64,000 nt of DNA from Brachypterus glaber (lineage: Eukaryota; Arthropoda; Insecta; Coleoptera; Kateretidae): positions 38,468,774-38,532,773 of the forward strand of contig OY294049.1 of assembly GCA_958510825.1 (NCBI GenBank), written 5' to 3'. Within the stretch, counting starts at the first letter, position 1. Each line of letters begins with the position of its first letter. A program made the position numbers and the translations under genes. Under the pieces are notes generated by a model. The model ran no database searches. It was given only the letters and a program-made list of their open reading frames with translations, and was not told the DNA's origin. Shown here in pieces: positions 43,769 through 53,930 of this stretch.

Positions 43769-44293
43769 AATAATAACTGAGAATTTTCGGATCAAAATTT
43801 TTTTATTCTAAATGATATCAACTTTTTTATTGTATTTTTAGCAGAAAGTCACCTCTGTCGCATCCGAGATAGACATTTTTGTTTTGTTTTGTGGAGCTGG
43901 GGGGCGTCTGCACGATATTCTGCGTGCCAGTTTATTGTAGATGAAGATAAGAGTAGGATGGGCCACACCTTTGGGCCTTGTCGCTAAAAAATATCCATGT
44001 TTACACGGCACCGTGACCATAGATTAGAAACGGGCATGCAAGCGAACGACTGCTGCGATTAGATTGTTCGACTTTTGGCGTGTTTCGAACTATAGTCAAT
44101 TTTTTGACGAGCAGGTTGCGTGTCTGTGTTGATCCTTATAATTACCACTAATTCACTGTTTATATTTTATTCCTATCAATGCAATCGATGCAAATTAAAC
44201 AGTGCTGCCAACAATATACGGTATATTTTATACCACAGAATCTTAGGCCACTGCGGTGAAACCGTACCAATTATTTTCACTTCATTTATTGTT
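43769..44293. other. GC-richer stretch, no recognised gene
   Basis: 43840-44110 is less AT-rich. The minus frame 43838-44020 and its neighbours are open, but I find neither splice sites that fit nor a domain. A short CDRGDF word in another minus frame recalls FAR1/MULE transposases but is too short to use. Confidence 0.3.
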
Positions 44294-44957
44294 TTATAAT
44301 ACCTAGTATATTGTTTTACTAAGAGGAAAAGTGAAGCTTTTTTTTACTAGTCTGTAGAATTTACGGACGACGCGAAGCGGAGTCCGGAAACTACAGACGA
44401 GTAAAGAAAGCACTTTTCCTCTGAGTGAAACATACTATTTTTCTTCAAGCATCCTATATATATTTTTTAAATATTAATTTTTGAATTTAATTTATTCAGT
44501 AATAAAGTATGTTTTTTTTATTAAAATAGGCCAATAAAACCCTTTCGAAATAAACTTAAACCTTCCTTAGCACATTTTAAATTTTTTTCGTAGGCTAAAT
44601 CATACACTTTTCGCGATTTCGATGGTAACTTGTCTAAGTAGTATTTGCAATTTCGGAGAGATTTGTAGGTGTATAAACCATATATTCTTATTCAATCATT
44701 TTTAATCAATTTCACACAAGGTTTTTGCACAAAATCTCGAGTCAACCACCTGTTTACATAAGAAACAAAGAAGTTTGAAGTATGGCTGTCATCAAAGTCA
44801 AAGAGTGCTGCCTCCAGTGGTGGTTTTGCTAACTAACTTTTTTTTACGGCGTACAACAATGAACTCATTTTTTTACTGTAAAAAATAGATCACTTCTAAC
44901 TAGTGTGTTCAGTTATAAAATATGAACATTTTAGTACGCTTGAAGAAAAAATTATTT
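44294..44957 (-). mobile_element. Exon-bearing repeat, copy R
   Basis: Reverse-complement relative of 39753-40275, outer end AGTACGCTTGAAGAAAAA. It retains a complete hairpin at 44299-44446 whose arms are AGTATATTGTTTTACTAAGA / TCTGAGTGAAACATACTATT and whose tip is GACGCGAAGCGGAG. Confidence 0.75.
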
Positions 44958-45546
44958 TATATATTGTTTTAAATAATTAAAACAGATAATATTATGTCAA
45001 ATGGCAAAAGCATTTGCATGTAGAGATCTGCCATCTGATTAATTCAAAAATTGTCCAAAAAGTACACAATATATAAATTTAATATACCTATTATTTAAAA
45101 CCATAAAACGAGGGAGGGATCATCCATATCAATAAATGCCAAAAAATTTAAATTTTCATTATTCAAAATAAATTATTAAAATGCATTATACGTAAACAAA
45201 TGTGTAAAGACACATAAAACGGGCCCACTTTAGCCAAGCAACTTTGGGACTATCCATCACGGCACTCTTAAAGCGTAAATAGGTTTGATGAGAAAGTAGC
45301 TAAAGTTTGACTATGAATCATGGCAGAGGATCGTCTTGACATTAAAGTACTGTTGACAGTGAAAACTTGTTCTTGGTAAATAATCCTAAATATTCTTCGT
45401 CGGCAAGAACATCATTAATTTGCAAATCCTGTTTTATGATTTTTATAGTATTTACCATGTTGATTCTAAATGTGTTTAAAGCAAAGCTCAATGTGATAGT
45501 TTCTTGACGACAAAGACCGTCAAAATTAGTTCTACAGTGCTATCTC
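44958..45546. other. AT-rich stretch, no feature seen
   Basis: No exon or repeat recognised. Confidence 0.4.
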
Positions 45547-45773
45547 CATCGAACTAATAACTCTTCTCTCTAGAATAGGCATTTCATTCGTTAATACTGA
45601 CAAAAACGTCTTCAACATAAACATTCGTCTGTTTTACTCGCACATCTTTGTTCTAACAGAGACAACAATACCAGTTACTGGTAACCGTTATTGTTCAGGC
45701 CTGAATATACCTACTATTTGTTTACAAACAAACCGAGATGTTGGCGATACTTTATTTTAACGGTATGCGTATT
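45547..45773 (+). mobile_element. hAT-type MITE, CAACGAAC family, copy 3 (truncated)
   Basis: Starts CATCGAACTAATAACTCTTC and runs to GGTATGCGTATTAG, where the right end is lost (about 30 bp missing). No duplication can be read for this copy. Confidence 0.85.
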
Positions 45774-46529
45774 AGTTTAGCCAACGTAAGAAAGACAAAG
45801 TAATCAGAGTAGCCAATATAAGCAATAAAAACTATTTATATTTACTTTATTTATTTTAACCCCAATTTAATTTTATATTATGCAGTTAAACATATTACGT
45901 AATAATATGTACTCAGTACTAGGCAAACTGTTTATTAAAAAAGCTATCTGTTCACAAAGGCTAGAACTTTTGTTTTTTATAGTAGTTTGCTGGAAGGTGA
46001 ACTTTTAGTATTGAATTTTACCTAGAACAGTTTGGGGAAGTTTTCAATAATGGACTCGCCCGGGAAAGTGTCCCATTCTTAGGACGCTCATGCATATAGG
46101 GACCTTTTCACATGTCAGCCAATTCAGAAAGTAACCCGATCAAATCAATTTGGCATACGCGGTATTCTGGTAAATTACTTAACATCATCTATCATCCAGA
46201 GCCCTATGCTTCATCGATTTTACACGTTGTGTATACCACCAGTCTCCAAATTGCACGTCACCTTTCAAATAATGATCCATCCATGGGAGACATGTAGTGA
46301 TATATTACATAATATACTCTACCACCGTGGAAAATTGCGTAATATGTGAAAAATAATATAGAACAATGGAAATATTGTCCTTTTTTAGGGTTAGGGGAAA
46401 GTGGGGGAATTTTGCGCAGCGGATAATTTTCTGCGTTTAAATATCTAAAATATTAAAAGTTACAGACCTAATACAACTGTAAACAACCGTCCGCCGTTTG
46501 GTTGAGATTGCAACACGCGTTGGAGTGTA
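45774..46529. other. Stretch without a recognised gene
   Basis: The frame at 46112-46297 (true ATG, 61 codons) has no domain. No repeat boundaries recognised. Confidence 0.35.
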
Positions 46530-46715
46530 GTAGTACGCACCGAGTACGCGAACCTAGTTTTTAGTGCACGAGAGGCGCAGCCGAGTAAAAAAAGCACTCG
46601 ATCTGCACTGAAATGGTTTTCGTCGAGGTGCGTATCTTACATATTTTTCATACGGCCTAACACCTTCATCATCTAAAAAACGCAAAAATTATCTTAAAAT
46701 TAATTCCCTTTTTAT
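46530..46715 (+). repeat. Solo end of the 58-60.5-kb element family, with hairpin
   Basis: TACGCACCGAGTACGCGAAC pairs with GAGGTGCGTA at 46626; the tip is GAGAGGCGCAGCCGAG. The following AACGCAAAAATTATCTTAAA matches the arms at 58087 and 60340 (inverted). Confidence 0.75.
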
Positions 46716-46860
46716 ATTATTTGCTTTCCCTTTTTGAAAAAAGTCCAAACGAAAATTTTCAAAATTTCGTGCAAAAATTTTCAAAAAAAATTAATAACTC
46801 TTCTTTCGCCTTGATTTACAGGGCTAAAAATACAAAATAATATTTTGAAAATACATAGTA

Positions 46861-47695
46861 GGGGAAGTCGGGGTTAACTGGGAGCTTTTTTTCATATCGA
46901 GTTTTTGAAAAACCTGTTAACAACTTTTAAATATTTTCTATAACAAAAGATAGATTATTACTATAGTTAGAACATATTAATACTTCAGACAAATATTATT
47001 TATATAAAAAAAGTTATTAAGGATAAAGCAGTTAACCCCGCTGGACCAGTTAACCCCACAGCCCAGGGTTAACTGGACCACTACTCTAGGTTAACTGGTC
47101 CACTAACAAAAATATATTGTATTGTAATTATTGTGAATAAAAAAGATTTAAAATCAAATAAAATTTAATTCTAACATAAAAATAGACAACATAATATATT
47201 AAATATTAGATATATCTCAGGATTAATTGGTCCGGGGTTAACTGGACATGGCCCAATTAACCCCGAACTAATTAATATTGACATAAGTGATTTTGGCCAT
47301 GCCCAGTTAACCCCGAACCAGTTAACCCTGAGTGAGAGCACTGAATGAAATCATAAAATTTTAATACTTAATAATATATTAGAAGGCGGCAATTATTCAG
47401 AATAATTAACAAAATATTCAGTATATTAGGTAAAATATTATTCTAGATCCTCCTATTAATAATAAAGTATTAATTAAAAAATAAAGTTAAGGTAAATACA
47501 TACTTTTCATCGAAAAAAATGAACTTTCTTTACTACAACTTACACGTGGTCAACACGGTCCGCCATAATACTTTAAACAATACTACTAACTAAATATCAC
47601 TATAATTTTCACTAATGCGCAAATACTAATAAATAAACTTGATAAAATCCAGGTGGACCAGTTAACCCTGTAGCCCAGTTAACCCTGACTTCCCC
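46861..47695. mobile_element. TA-type element built of GTTAAC repeats
   Basis: Flanked by TA (46859-46860, 47696-47697). Ends are GGGGAAGTCGGGGTTAACTG and CAGTTAACCCTGACTTCCCC, perfectly or nearly inverted for about 20 bp. Within 835 bp the word GGTTAACTGG or its complement CCAGTTAACCC occurs about ten times, clustered at 47022-47105, 47228-47335 and 47650-47685, in both orientations. No frame. The internal copies resemble the terminal sequence and may be repeated transposase-binding sites. Confidence 0.9.
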
Positions 47696-47815
47696 TATAA
47701 TATTTGTGTCCGTTTAGAAACTAACAGTAAAGCACAACATGTTCTCCCAGGACAAGCAATAACGTCTAAACTTGCATAATTTATCTGGTGCTCGTCACGG
47801 CAGACTTACCAGTAA

Positions 47816-48118
47816 ATGTCAACAATTTCCGAAACACACAAAGTCAATTTGCTGACCCCGGACAAAGGCCAGAAGAAGCGTGTCTCCTATAAAATTGTTA
47901 CAACCCAAAACTACTACTGTCACTTTACTACCGTTGATCTTGCTTCCTCGCATAGACCTAGATCTACATTCGCATATGTCAAATTTATTTTAGTATCTTT
48001 AACACAGAAGTTAATTTATTGTAGACAAGAAATATTTAGTTTAAAACACAGAGAATTAGTGACAAATATGCTTTTCTGTTGCGTATTTGTCATAATTAAA
48101 TCTGTGGCTTGGTTTTAA
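47816..48118 (+). CDS. Unassigned 100-codon ORF
   Basis: A real ATG at 47816 opens a 100-residue frame. The first 60 residues are polar (SETHKVNLLTPDKGQKKRVS); the last 40 turn hydrophobic and AT-driven. Context around the ATG (AGTAAATGTC) is ordinary. On the opposite strand the same DNA offers a donor (ACTG/GTAAGT at about 47811) and a frame with VVVLGCNNFIGDTLLLAFV. I cannot tell which strand, if either, is used. No family recognised. Confidence 0.2.
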   Translation: MSTISETHKVNLLTPDKGQKKRVSYKIVTTQNYYCHFTTVDLASSHRPRSTFAYVKFILVSLTQKLIYCRQEIFSLKHRELVTNMLFCCVFVIIKSVAWF

Positions 48119-48260
48119 AAGGGCCAATGTCACTTTTTCCGTATTTTGAGTTATACCGCCGAAAATTTTTTTTTTCAGATCTATAAAACCTAAAAAAGTC
48201 AAGGGCTGATGTGTGTTTTAAATAAACATTTCTGTTAAACTGCTAAGGGCATATCCATAG

Positions 48261-48375
48261 GCTCGCATAATAACATAGTACATAAGAATGCGATGCCGTG
48301 ATTGGCTTGTGCCGCCATGTATCTTGTAAGCCAATCACGGTACCGCATTCTTATGTAGTATGTTGTTATGCGAGC
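48261..48375. repeat. Fold-back, about 48-bp arms
   Basis: GCTCGCATAATAACATAGTA and TACTACATAAGAATGCGGTA are the outer arms; the inner CCGTGATTGGCTTG pairs with AAGCCAATCACGG around TGCCGCCATGTATC. Short direct repeats GGCCAATGT at 48123 and 48395 flank it. Confidence 0.85.
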
Positions 48376-48466
48376 TTGTCGACATGCCTTAAAACGGCCA
48401 ATGTTTGACTTAGTGTATCCGTTCAAAATTTTTGACATTTGCCCTTTTAGAACCAAGACACAGAAA

Positions 48467-48718
48467 TATCGTCTTGTAAATTCCGAAACATCGTATCTGA
48501 CTACTTGACAGGTATAACAATTGATCGTTTTTTAAACAATTAATAAGGTATTTATTTAGAACTTTATTAATTACATATAAACAAAAATAAGTTCTAATTC
48601 ATATAAATTAGTCAATTATGAAATTACTACCCTACTAATTCCATAAAAAAGAATAATTTCTAGTCTCTGGCAAGTTCCCATTTTTAAGATACGATGTTTT
48701 GGAATTTACAAGGCGATA
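48467..48718. repeat. Inverted repeat, about 33-bp arms
   Basis: TATCGTCTTGTAAATTCCGA...ACATCGTATCT at 48467 pairs with AGATACGATGTTTTGGAATT...GGCGATA ending at 48718. A 252-bp non-coding element. A related AACATCGTATCTCA lies at 27440. Confidence 0.75.
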
Positions 48719-49654
48719 TAGAAAGTTTAATACAGCAGGGCAATCATAGGTGCTATTTGGACTTCAAAGTCGAATTCAGCGCCTCAAAATACATAGGAAT
48801 ACAATGGCCTCCGAATGGCCTTTTTTTGGTGTGACTGTGTTATTGATTCTAGTTTACTCATAAAATAATAATTATTTTTCGAAGTTACAACAACAAATTA
48901 ACAATAAATTTTAATTTTAATTTGAAAAAAGCTTTTAAATAGCGGATACTAAAATATTAAAAATTAACACCGATTAGCGTAAATAAACAAACTCAGTAAA
49001 ACATCCAAAGACTTAATTTGCTTTTATATCTGACGTTATGTCATAATTTTTATTTAAAATCATGAAAATTTACATAAAAAAACGCAATTTCAGTAAACAA
49101 AAATTAACAAATTTCCAAAATTGATGTAGAAATATTTACCTTTGTAAGTAGAAGAATATTTAATTTTTTCACACTCACTGGCACTGTCACTTTAAAAATA
49201 TCAAATTTTAAAAGTATTATTTACCTAATTCACAATAATATAATATACAGGATGGTTATAATAAAATTTGTATGTTAAATAATATATGGGTCATTCCGTA
49301 GTTACGTACGTTACATTTGTACACCTTTATTAAGGTCAAACGAAAAATACTCGATAGTTCATTCATTTATATGTCAGGTTATAATCCTTAGACTTTTTTA
49401 CATCTTTTGATTTGCGTATAAATTTAATAGTTTATTAGGCAATAAAAATAATGCAGCTTATGTGCGCGTTTCGTATGTTACAAAATTTGGAAGTACACTT
49501 ATGCAATTAAGTCCAATGCAACAAAAAAAATTAGACCTCAATTATTTTTTTTTAAGAGCTGATTAAGAAAAACGAAAAAATGTTCCGAAATCAGCGCATC
49601 AAATATAGGCAGAGGCAACTAAAATGGTGTCGGCAAATTTCTGGGTGTTGAGTA
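48719..49654. other. AT-rich stretch, no feature seen
   Basis: No exon or repeat recognised. ATACAGGATGG near 49252 resembles TIR ends but has no partner. Confidence 0.4.
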
Positions 49655-49890
49655 GTGTAGTTTATGATTGTCGATTATTATCAAAGATTGTTTATGATTG
49701 TAATGATTGTTGTAAAGAATTTGCCACATGGTTTATGATTGTCTGTCATTATTAATGATTCTTGTTGATTGTAAATGATTGTAAATGATTGAAAATGATT
49801 GTAAATGATTGAAAATGATTGTAAATGATTGTAAATGATTGTAAATGATTGTAAATGATTGTAAATGATTGTAAATGATTGTAAATGATT
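49655..49890 (+). repeat. 10-bp phased minisatellite (GTAAATGATT)
   Basis: From 49771 to 49890 there are twelve units in exact 10-bp register: ten GTAAATGATT and two GAAAATGATT (49791, 49811). Before that, degenerate units with TTTATGATTGT extend back to about 49655. A period close to one helical turn with phased A-tracts would favour curved DNA. Confidence 0.95.
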
Positions 49891-49924
49891 GAAACACTTA
49901 AATTTTTTAGATATATGTGGAGTA

Positions 49925-50233
49925 ATGGCCAACGTGAAACTTTTGGGAGCCGCACTGCTGAGTATGTGGATTATTAGTACCATAATGGGCATAATGCTGG
50001 TGAAACACACAGATTTCGACATTTCGGTCATAATGCTGGGAATTCTGGTCATAATTTGTATCCTTATAAAGGACGAATTTTTTATCATGATAGTAATATT
50101 CATTATGGCCGGTAGTTTTATAGAATTTTTAATTATTTTACTGAAAACCCATTTTTTAATTACTCTATCATTTATTTGTATGATATTGTTTATAATATCT
50201 GTTTTATTGCACAAAACAGGCTCTCAGCAATAA
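49925..50233 (+). CDS. Candidate small four-helix membrane protein
   Basis: ATG at 49925 (AGTAATGGCC, fair start context) gives 102 codons to TAA. The start reads MANVKLLGAALLSMWIISTI. Four hydrophobic segments lie at about residues 5-26, 33-49, 53-73 and 77-95, separated by short polar links (KHTDFD, KDE, LLKTH), and the end is KTGSQQ, an arrangement suited to a tetra-spanning membrane protein. Early codons prefer G/C in the third position, unlike the surroundings. AATAAA overlaps the stop (from 50229), and a TTTTTTAG acceptor-like site lies at 49899-49906, so it may be a terminal exon or an intronless gene. AT-rich DNA easily yields hydrophobic frames, and the opposite strand is also open, so caution is needed. 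No family recognised. Confidence 0.45.
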   Translation: MANVKLLGAALLSMWIISTIMGIMLVKHTDFDISVIMLGILVIICILIKDEFFIMIVIFIMAGSFIEFLIILLKTHFLITLSFICMILFIISVLLHKTGSQQ

Positions 50234-50234
50234 A
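50229..50234 (+). terminator. Polyadenylation signal AATAAA
   Basis: AATAAA overlaps the stop codon of the 49925 ORF; a second AATAAAA follows a few bases on. Supports a 3' end only if the ORF is real. Confidence 0.3.
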
Positions 50235-50272
50235 TAATAAAAATGCATATAATTTTAATAATAATTGTTATC

Positions 50273-50592
50273 TAATACATACAGATAATAAGACATTTAC
50301 CAGCTTTAATTTAAATAGATAAACTCAATAATAACCCCCGCGTGGCTTTTACTTTATTGAGTGGATAATTACCCACTGTCACTTGTCAAATTATTTTCTT
50401 GTAAATTTCATTAAAATTTTTAATAAAAATATGAATTCCTAAGCTATTTATTGGATAAAACCTTGTATGGCACTCATGGGTAAACCGATATTGCCCTCTC
50501 GAAAATTAACCTGCTTGGCTGACGCCTCGCAGGTTAATTTTCTCATGGGCAATATCTTACTTTACCCACTAGTACCATAAATAACTATTTTT
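50273..50592 (-). repeat. Dispersed repeat, inverted copy of 36831-37119
   Basis: Matches along its length, with an extra hairpin at 50497-50552 (GAAAATTAACCTGC / GCAGGTTAATTTTC, tip TTGGCTGACGCCTC) that the 36.8-kb copy has lost. Confidence 0.85.
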
Positions 50593-50625
50593 AACAATAT
50601 ACTCTTGGAGTTCATTAGTCTTCAC

Positions 50626-50883
50626 CAACGAACTAATAACTCTTCTTTCTAGAATACGCATACCGTTAGGTAAAGTAAAGTATCGCCAACATCTTGGTTT
50701 GTTTGTAAACAAATAGTAGGTATATTCAGGCCTGAACAATAACAATTACCAGTAACTGGTATTGTTGTCTCTGTTAGAACAAAGATGTGCGAGTAAGACA
50801 GACAAATGTTTATGTTGCCGACGTTTTTGTCAGTTTTTACGAATGAAATACCTATTCTAGAGAGAAGAGTTATTAGTACGTTG
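50626..50883 (-). mobile_element. hAT-type MITE, CAACGAAC family, copy 4
   Basis: 258 bp, CAACGAACTAATAACTC to TTATTAGTACGTTG. Duplication GTCTTCAC (50618-50625) / GTGTTCAC (50884-50891), one mismatch. Same orientation as copy 2. Confidence 0.88.
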
Positions 50884-50948
50884 GTGTTCACCGATGAAAC
50901 CTGATCACATCCCTTGTAAATTGGGGTCCATACTATTTTATTTGATAC

Positions 50949-51160
50949 AGTGCGGTCCAAAAGCCAATCCACTCCTCTTAAATTTTGACCGAGTTGTGGT
51001 ATGCACTTCAAATTTGGAACAAGTACATAAGACAACTTAAACTATGTTTTGGTATAGGTATATTTAATATTTTTAGCGTTTAAAAATGGGCCGGAGGGAG
51101 TGTTGAACTTTTTTTTAAATGGAAAGTGGGTCGTGTGATGCACCATTACCAAAGGGTGTT
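50949..51160 (+). mobile_element. Truncated CAGTGCGGTCC-family element
   Basis: Left half only: TA/CAGTGCGGTCCAAAAGCC, then GACAACTTAAACTATGTTTT and a GGAAAGTGGGTCGTGTGATG segment as at 28282 and 29499. It stops at about 51160, beside the next fold-back. Confidence 0.8.
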
Positions 51161-51219
51161 ACAAGACCAAGGTTCACCCCCCTTTTTTCTTTATTTTAAA
51201 AGTTAGAGATTCCAAATTT

Positions 51220-52065
51220 GGAACATCTATTATTGCCATAAAACGTCAACTTTTAACATAAAAAGGAAATTTAAGTCACTTCCGGTTTAACCGGAAATGA
51301 CAACTTTCTTTTTTAAATGGGACACCATATATTTTTTTACATATTTCAATTCTACGCTTCATTCTGTACAATGATACCAGAAAAGTGACATTTAAATTTC
51401 AAAGTCGTTTTTATTTAATTCTTATTTTTTATCATAGGTAGCTCATGATTAGGTACTTAAAATTACTCGAAATTATCTAAGTAACCCTAGAATAATACAT
51501 TTACGCTGGAAATTTAAATGTAAAGATTGCGAAAATGATTTTTACTCAAAACTCATTTTTTTTTAAATGGCACCATATTGGTACACCGGTACCATTAAAA
51601 AGTACCATCATTAAGGAATCTAACAATACCTGTCTTTTATTTTTATTTATGACAAATACAACCATTTTTAATAATAAAAATAAACGTTAAAAATTATATT
51701 TTTGTGATTTTAGTAACAAAGTTTGAAAACTACAGAAGACAGGATTTGTATCTGTCAAAAAGTTAAAAAAAAGTTTTTAGCGAATATATATTTTTCTAGG
51801 GTTACTTAGATCATTTCGAGTAATTTTAAGTATTCATGGCCTACCTATGATAAAAACTAAAAATTAAATAAATAAAAAATTGACATTTAAAGTCACTTTT
51901 TGGTATCATTGTTCTCAGAATCAAGCGTAGAATTAAAATATGTAAAAATATATGGGGTGTCCGATTTAAAAATCGAAAGGTGGTGTCATTTCCGGTTAAA
52001 CCGGAAGAGACATAAATGTACTTTTTATGTTAAAAGTTGACATTTTATGGCAATAAATAAATAAA
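51220..52065. mobile_element. Large fold-back, TTTAACCGGAA family
   Basis: ATTGCCATAAAACGTCAACT and AGTTGACATTTTATGGCAAT are near the outer ends. Inside, TTCCGGTTTAACCGGAA pairs with TTCCGGTTAAACCGGAA, and AATTCTACGCTTCATTCTG pairs with AATCAAGCGTAGAATT. Pairing continues to about 51510/51790 around a roughly 280-bp centre. Non-coding. Confidence 0.85.
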
Positions 52066-52142
52066 CACAGAAACATAGGCTTACGGAATAATTTTGCCGA
52101 ATTATGAGGGAAATTTTTATAAAGGTCACTAAATCGAAAAAT

Positions 52143-52315
52143 TTGACGACTAACTTGTACACACAACAATATTGAATATACATATTAACTATAAATATAT
52201 AAATATATCGGTGTTTTTCGAAGAAAATAAAAATGTAAATATTTAAAACCTCGCTTTAACGATAGAATCGATGCGGCGCCTATGCGAGCACTGGAAATTC
52301 GCCGATGACTGTTTA
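52143..52315 (+). repeat. Dispersed repeat, matches 35960-36235
   Basis: Same orientation, with about 125 bp missing after TTTTTCGAAGA. Ends in GAAATTCGCCGATGACTG as at 36.2 kb. Confidence 0.75.
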
Positions 52316-52700
52316 TAACTTACACCTTTTGATAAACTCGTCTATCTCCGACGACGCCGTCGTCGTCGTCGTCGGGGGCTAATATTGCGACCCCACAGAG
52401 CAAAAACAATTAGATTACAATGATTAGAGCACACACCCAAACGCCATACATTATTTTTAACGAGGTTAAAATAAGATAGCAGGCTGTGACCATAGTCACC
52501 GCTGTAATAAATCGTGCAGATGTTAGAAAAACATCTGGGTTCGCGGCACCCTATGATTCACGGTTACAGGTAACAATCAACGATCATCGGACGCCTTCAC
52601 CACCCCCGCAATGTCATCTGCTGATTGATATTAATGAGACACGTAACGCCAATTTTTACGCGTCCTGCAAATAGCCCTAGCCTTTTTAATAAGGATAGTA
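52316..52700. other. GC-richer stretch with a GTC/GAC hairpin
   Basis: At 52350-52380 CGACGACGCCGTCGTCGTCG can fold on itself. The plus frame 52486-52674 starts at GTG and includes a donor-like CAG/GTAACA. No domain is recognised. Confidence 0.3.
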
Positions 52701-53048
52701 CTTATGGGGAGCGGGAGCCTTCTTCGAAAAATTTACCGCGAAAACAAATATCGCGAAAATATTTCCGCGAATAAATTACCGCGAAATGTTTTTTTCGCGC
52801 AAAGGATTTACAGCGATAAACATTTAACGCAGGTCATGTGATACCTATAGAGGAAGGGTAGCAAATGTGGGCTAGGTCTTGTAATATGATCTAGGTGGGT
52901 TTCTCAGCTATCCGATGCAGTTCTCTGCATTCGACTATCGCAAATCGTAAATGGCGAAGTTAAACTTCCACAGTAAAGATTCATTAATTAATTCATACAT
53001 TCGTTGACGTTTGAGAATTTATTTTTATTTTCCGTCCTTTTCAGCAAG

Positions 53049-53075
53049 CCACAGAACTTTTTTAGGTAAGTTTAT
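53049..53075 (+). other. Possible micro-exon of 21 bp
   Basis: A strong acceptor (TCCGTCCTTTTCAG) and a strong donor (GTAAGT) bracket CAAGCCACAGAACTTTTTTAG, 220 bp upstream of the pipsqueak exon on the same strand. It could be a 5' UTR exon of that gene, or chance. Confidence 0.2.
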
Positions 53076-53284
53076 AAATTCCCTTACCTGATAGATAGCA
53101 ACGTTTTCAAAATCATTTCTGCAACAAATTAAAGCCATATAATCGGGCTTTGATGTGTGCTTATTAGTATTCTTCTAACTACTGAGTTTTAGACATAACC
53201 TCTTTTGTTGTATACACCGAGTATACACTATGTTTCTATTATGGGCTATATAGAACTATGTATTTAAGCCTACAATTTTTCTAG

Positions 53285-53440
53285 GAGGCCAAGAAAAGAT
53301 CAGCAACAGCCAAGAATAGAAGAAAATGGAACGAGGGCGATATGGAACGCGCTATAATAGCGATGAGGCAGTACGAGATGGGTACCTTCAAAGCTTTAAA
53401 AATGTTTAATATACCACGTTCTATATTAGGAGTTATTTGA
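53285..53440 (+). pseudogene. Pipsqueak-type HTH exon (pogo/jerky-like)
   Basis: After an acceptor TTTTTCTAG/GAG the frame reads KNRRKWNEGDMERAIIAMRQ, then YEMGTFKALKMFNIPRSIL and stops after GVI. This is the HTH_psq fold found at the N-terminus of pogo/Tigger/jerky transposases and in host DNA-binding proteins: (K)W.E.DM..AI.A(V/M)...EMG...A...(F/Y).(V/I)PRS.L. 51 codons are open up to a TGA exactly where the domain normally continues, with no good donor there. No DDE exon follows within 500 bp. The gene is either broken after the domain or spliced in a way I cannot see. Confidence 0.7.
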
Positions 53441-53930
53441 TTTATTATTTCATTTTAGATATAACTTTTATACTTTTAACTTATTGCGACCAATAAGATT
53501 GATTGCCACTTCAAATCTAATATTTATTACACAATTTTGGGGGCAGCCCATATTTAGGGCCAATTTCAAATCGACACAAAAAATAATGAATTTATTATTT
53601 GTTTTAATCAATATGAATTTATAACAGGTTGTGACTAATTAATATAGCTATCGTTGGGTACGTTTGGTATTGGAACTAAACTTTTATTCATTTTTTTACA
53701 AGAAAAAATAAAATGGGTAGCCCATATTTGCTTCCTTTCCTCTAGCTATATCATTTCAAAGAGATTAAAATTCTCCGGCTGTTTATTAAAAAAAAAAGAT
53801 TTTTTTCTCCAAAATTGTTAAAATTTTTAATATTTTGTTTATAAATATTTTACATGAAAATGACGGAAAAATAATTTTAGCTAAGCACATCAGCCCCCTC
53901 AGCCGGCCTATGCAAATACGTGCCAAACTA
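53441..53930. other. AT-rich stretch, no feature seen
   Basis: No further exon of the pipsqueak gene and no repeat boundary recognised. Confidence 0.4.

Noticed and set aside
43838..44020. Minus frames with a CDRGDF word, as in FAR1/MULE transposases
   Set aside because: The motif is six residues long, with a stop just upstream and no continuing similarity.
49771..49890. CRISPR-like regular array
   Set aside because: Units are contiguous 10-mers without spacers; a minisatellite.
49681..50214. 177-codon minus-strand ORF
   Set aside because: Its C-terminal half only translates the 10-bp minisatellite (NHLQSFTIIY repeats), and it overlaps the more gene-like plus-strand ORF.
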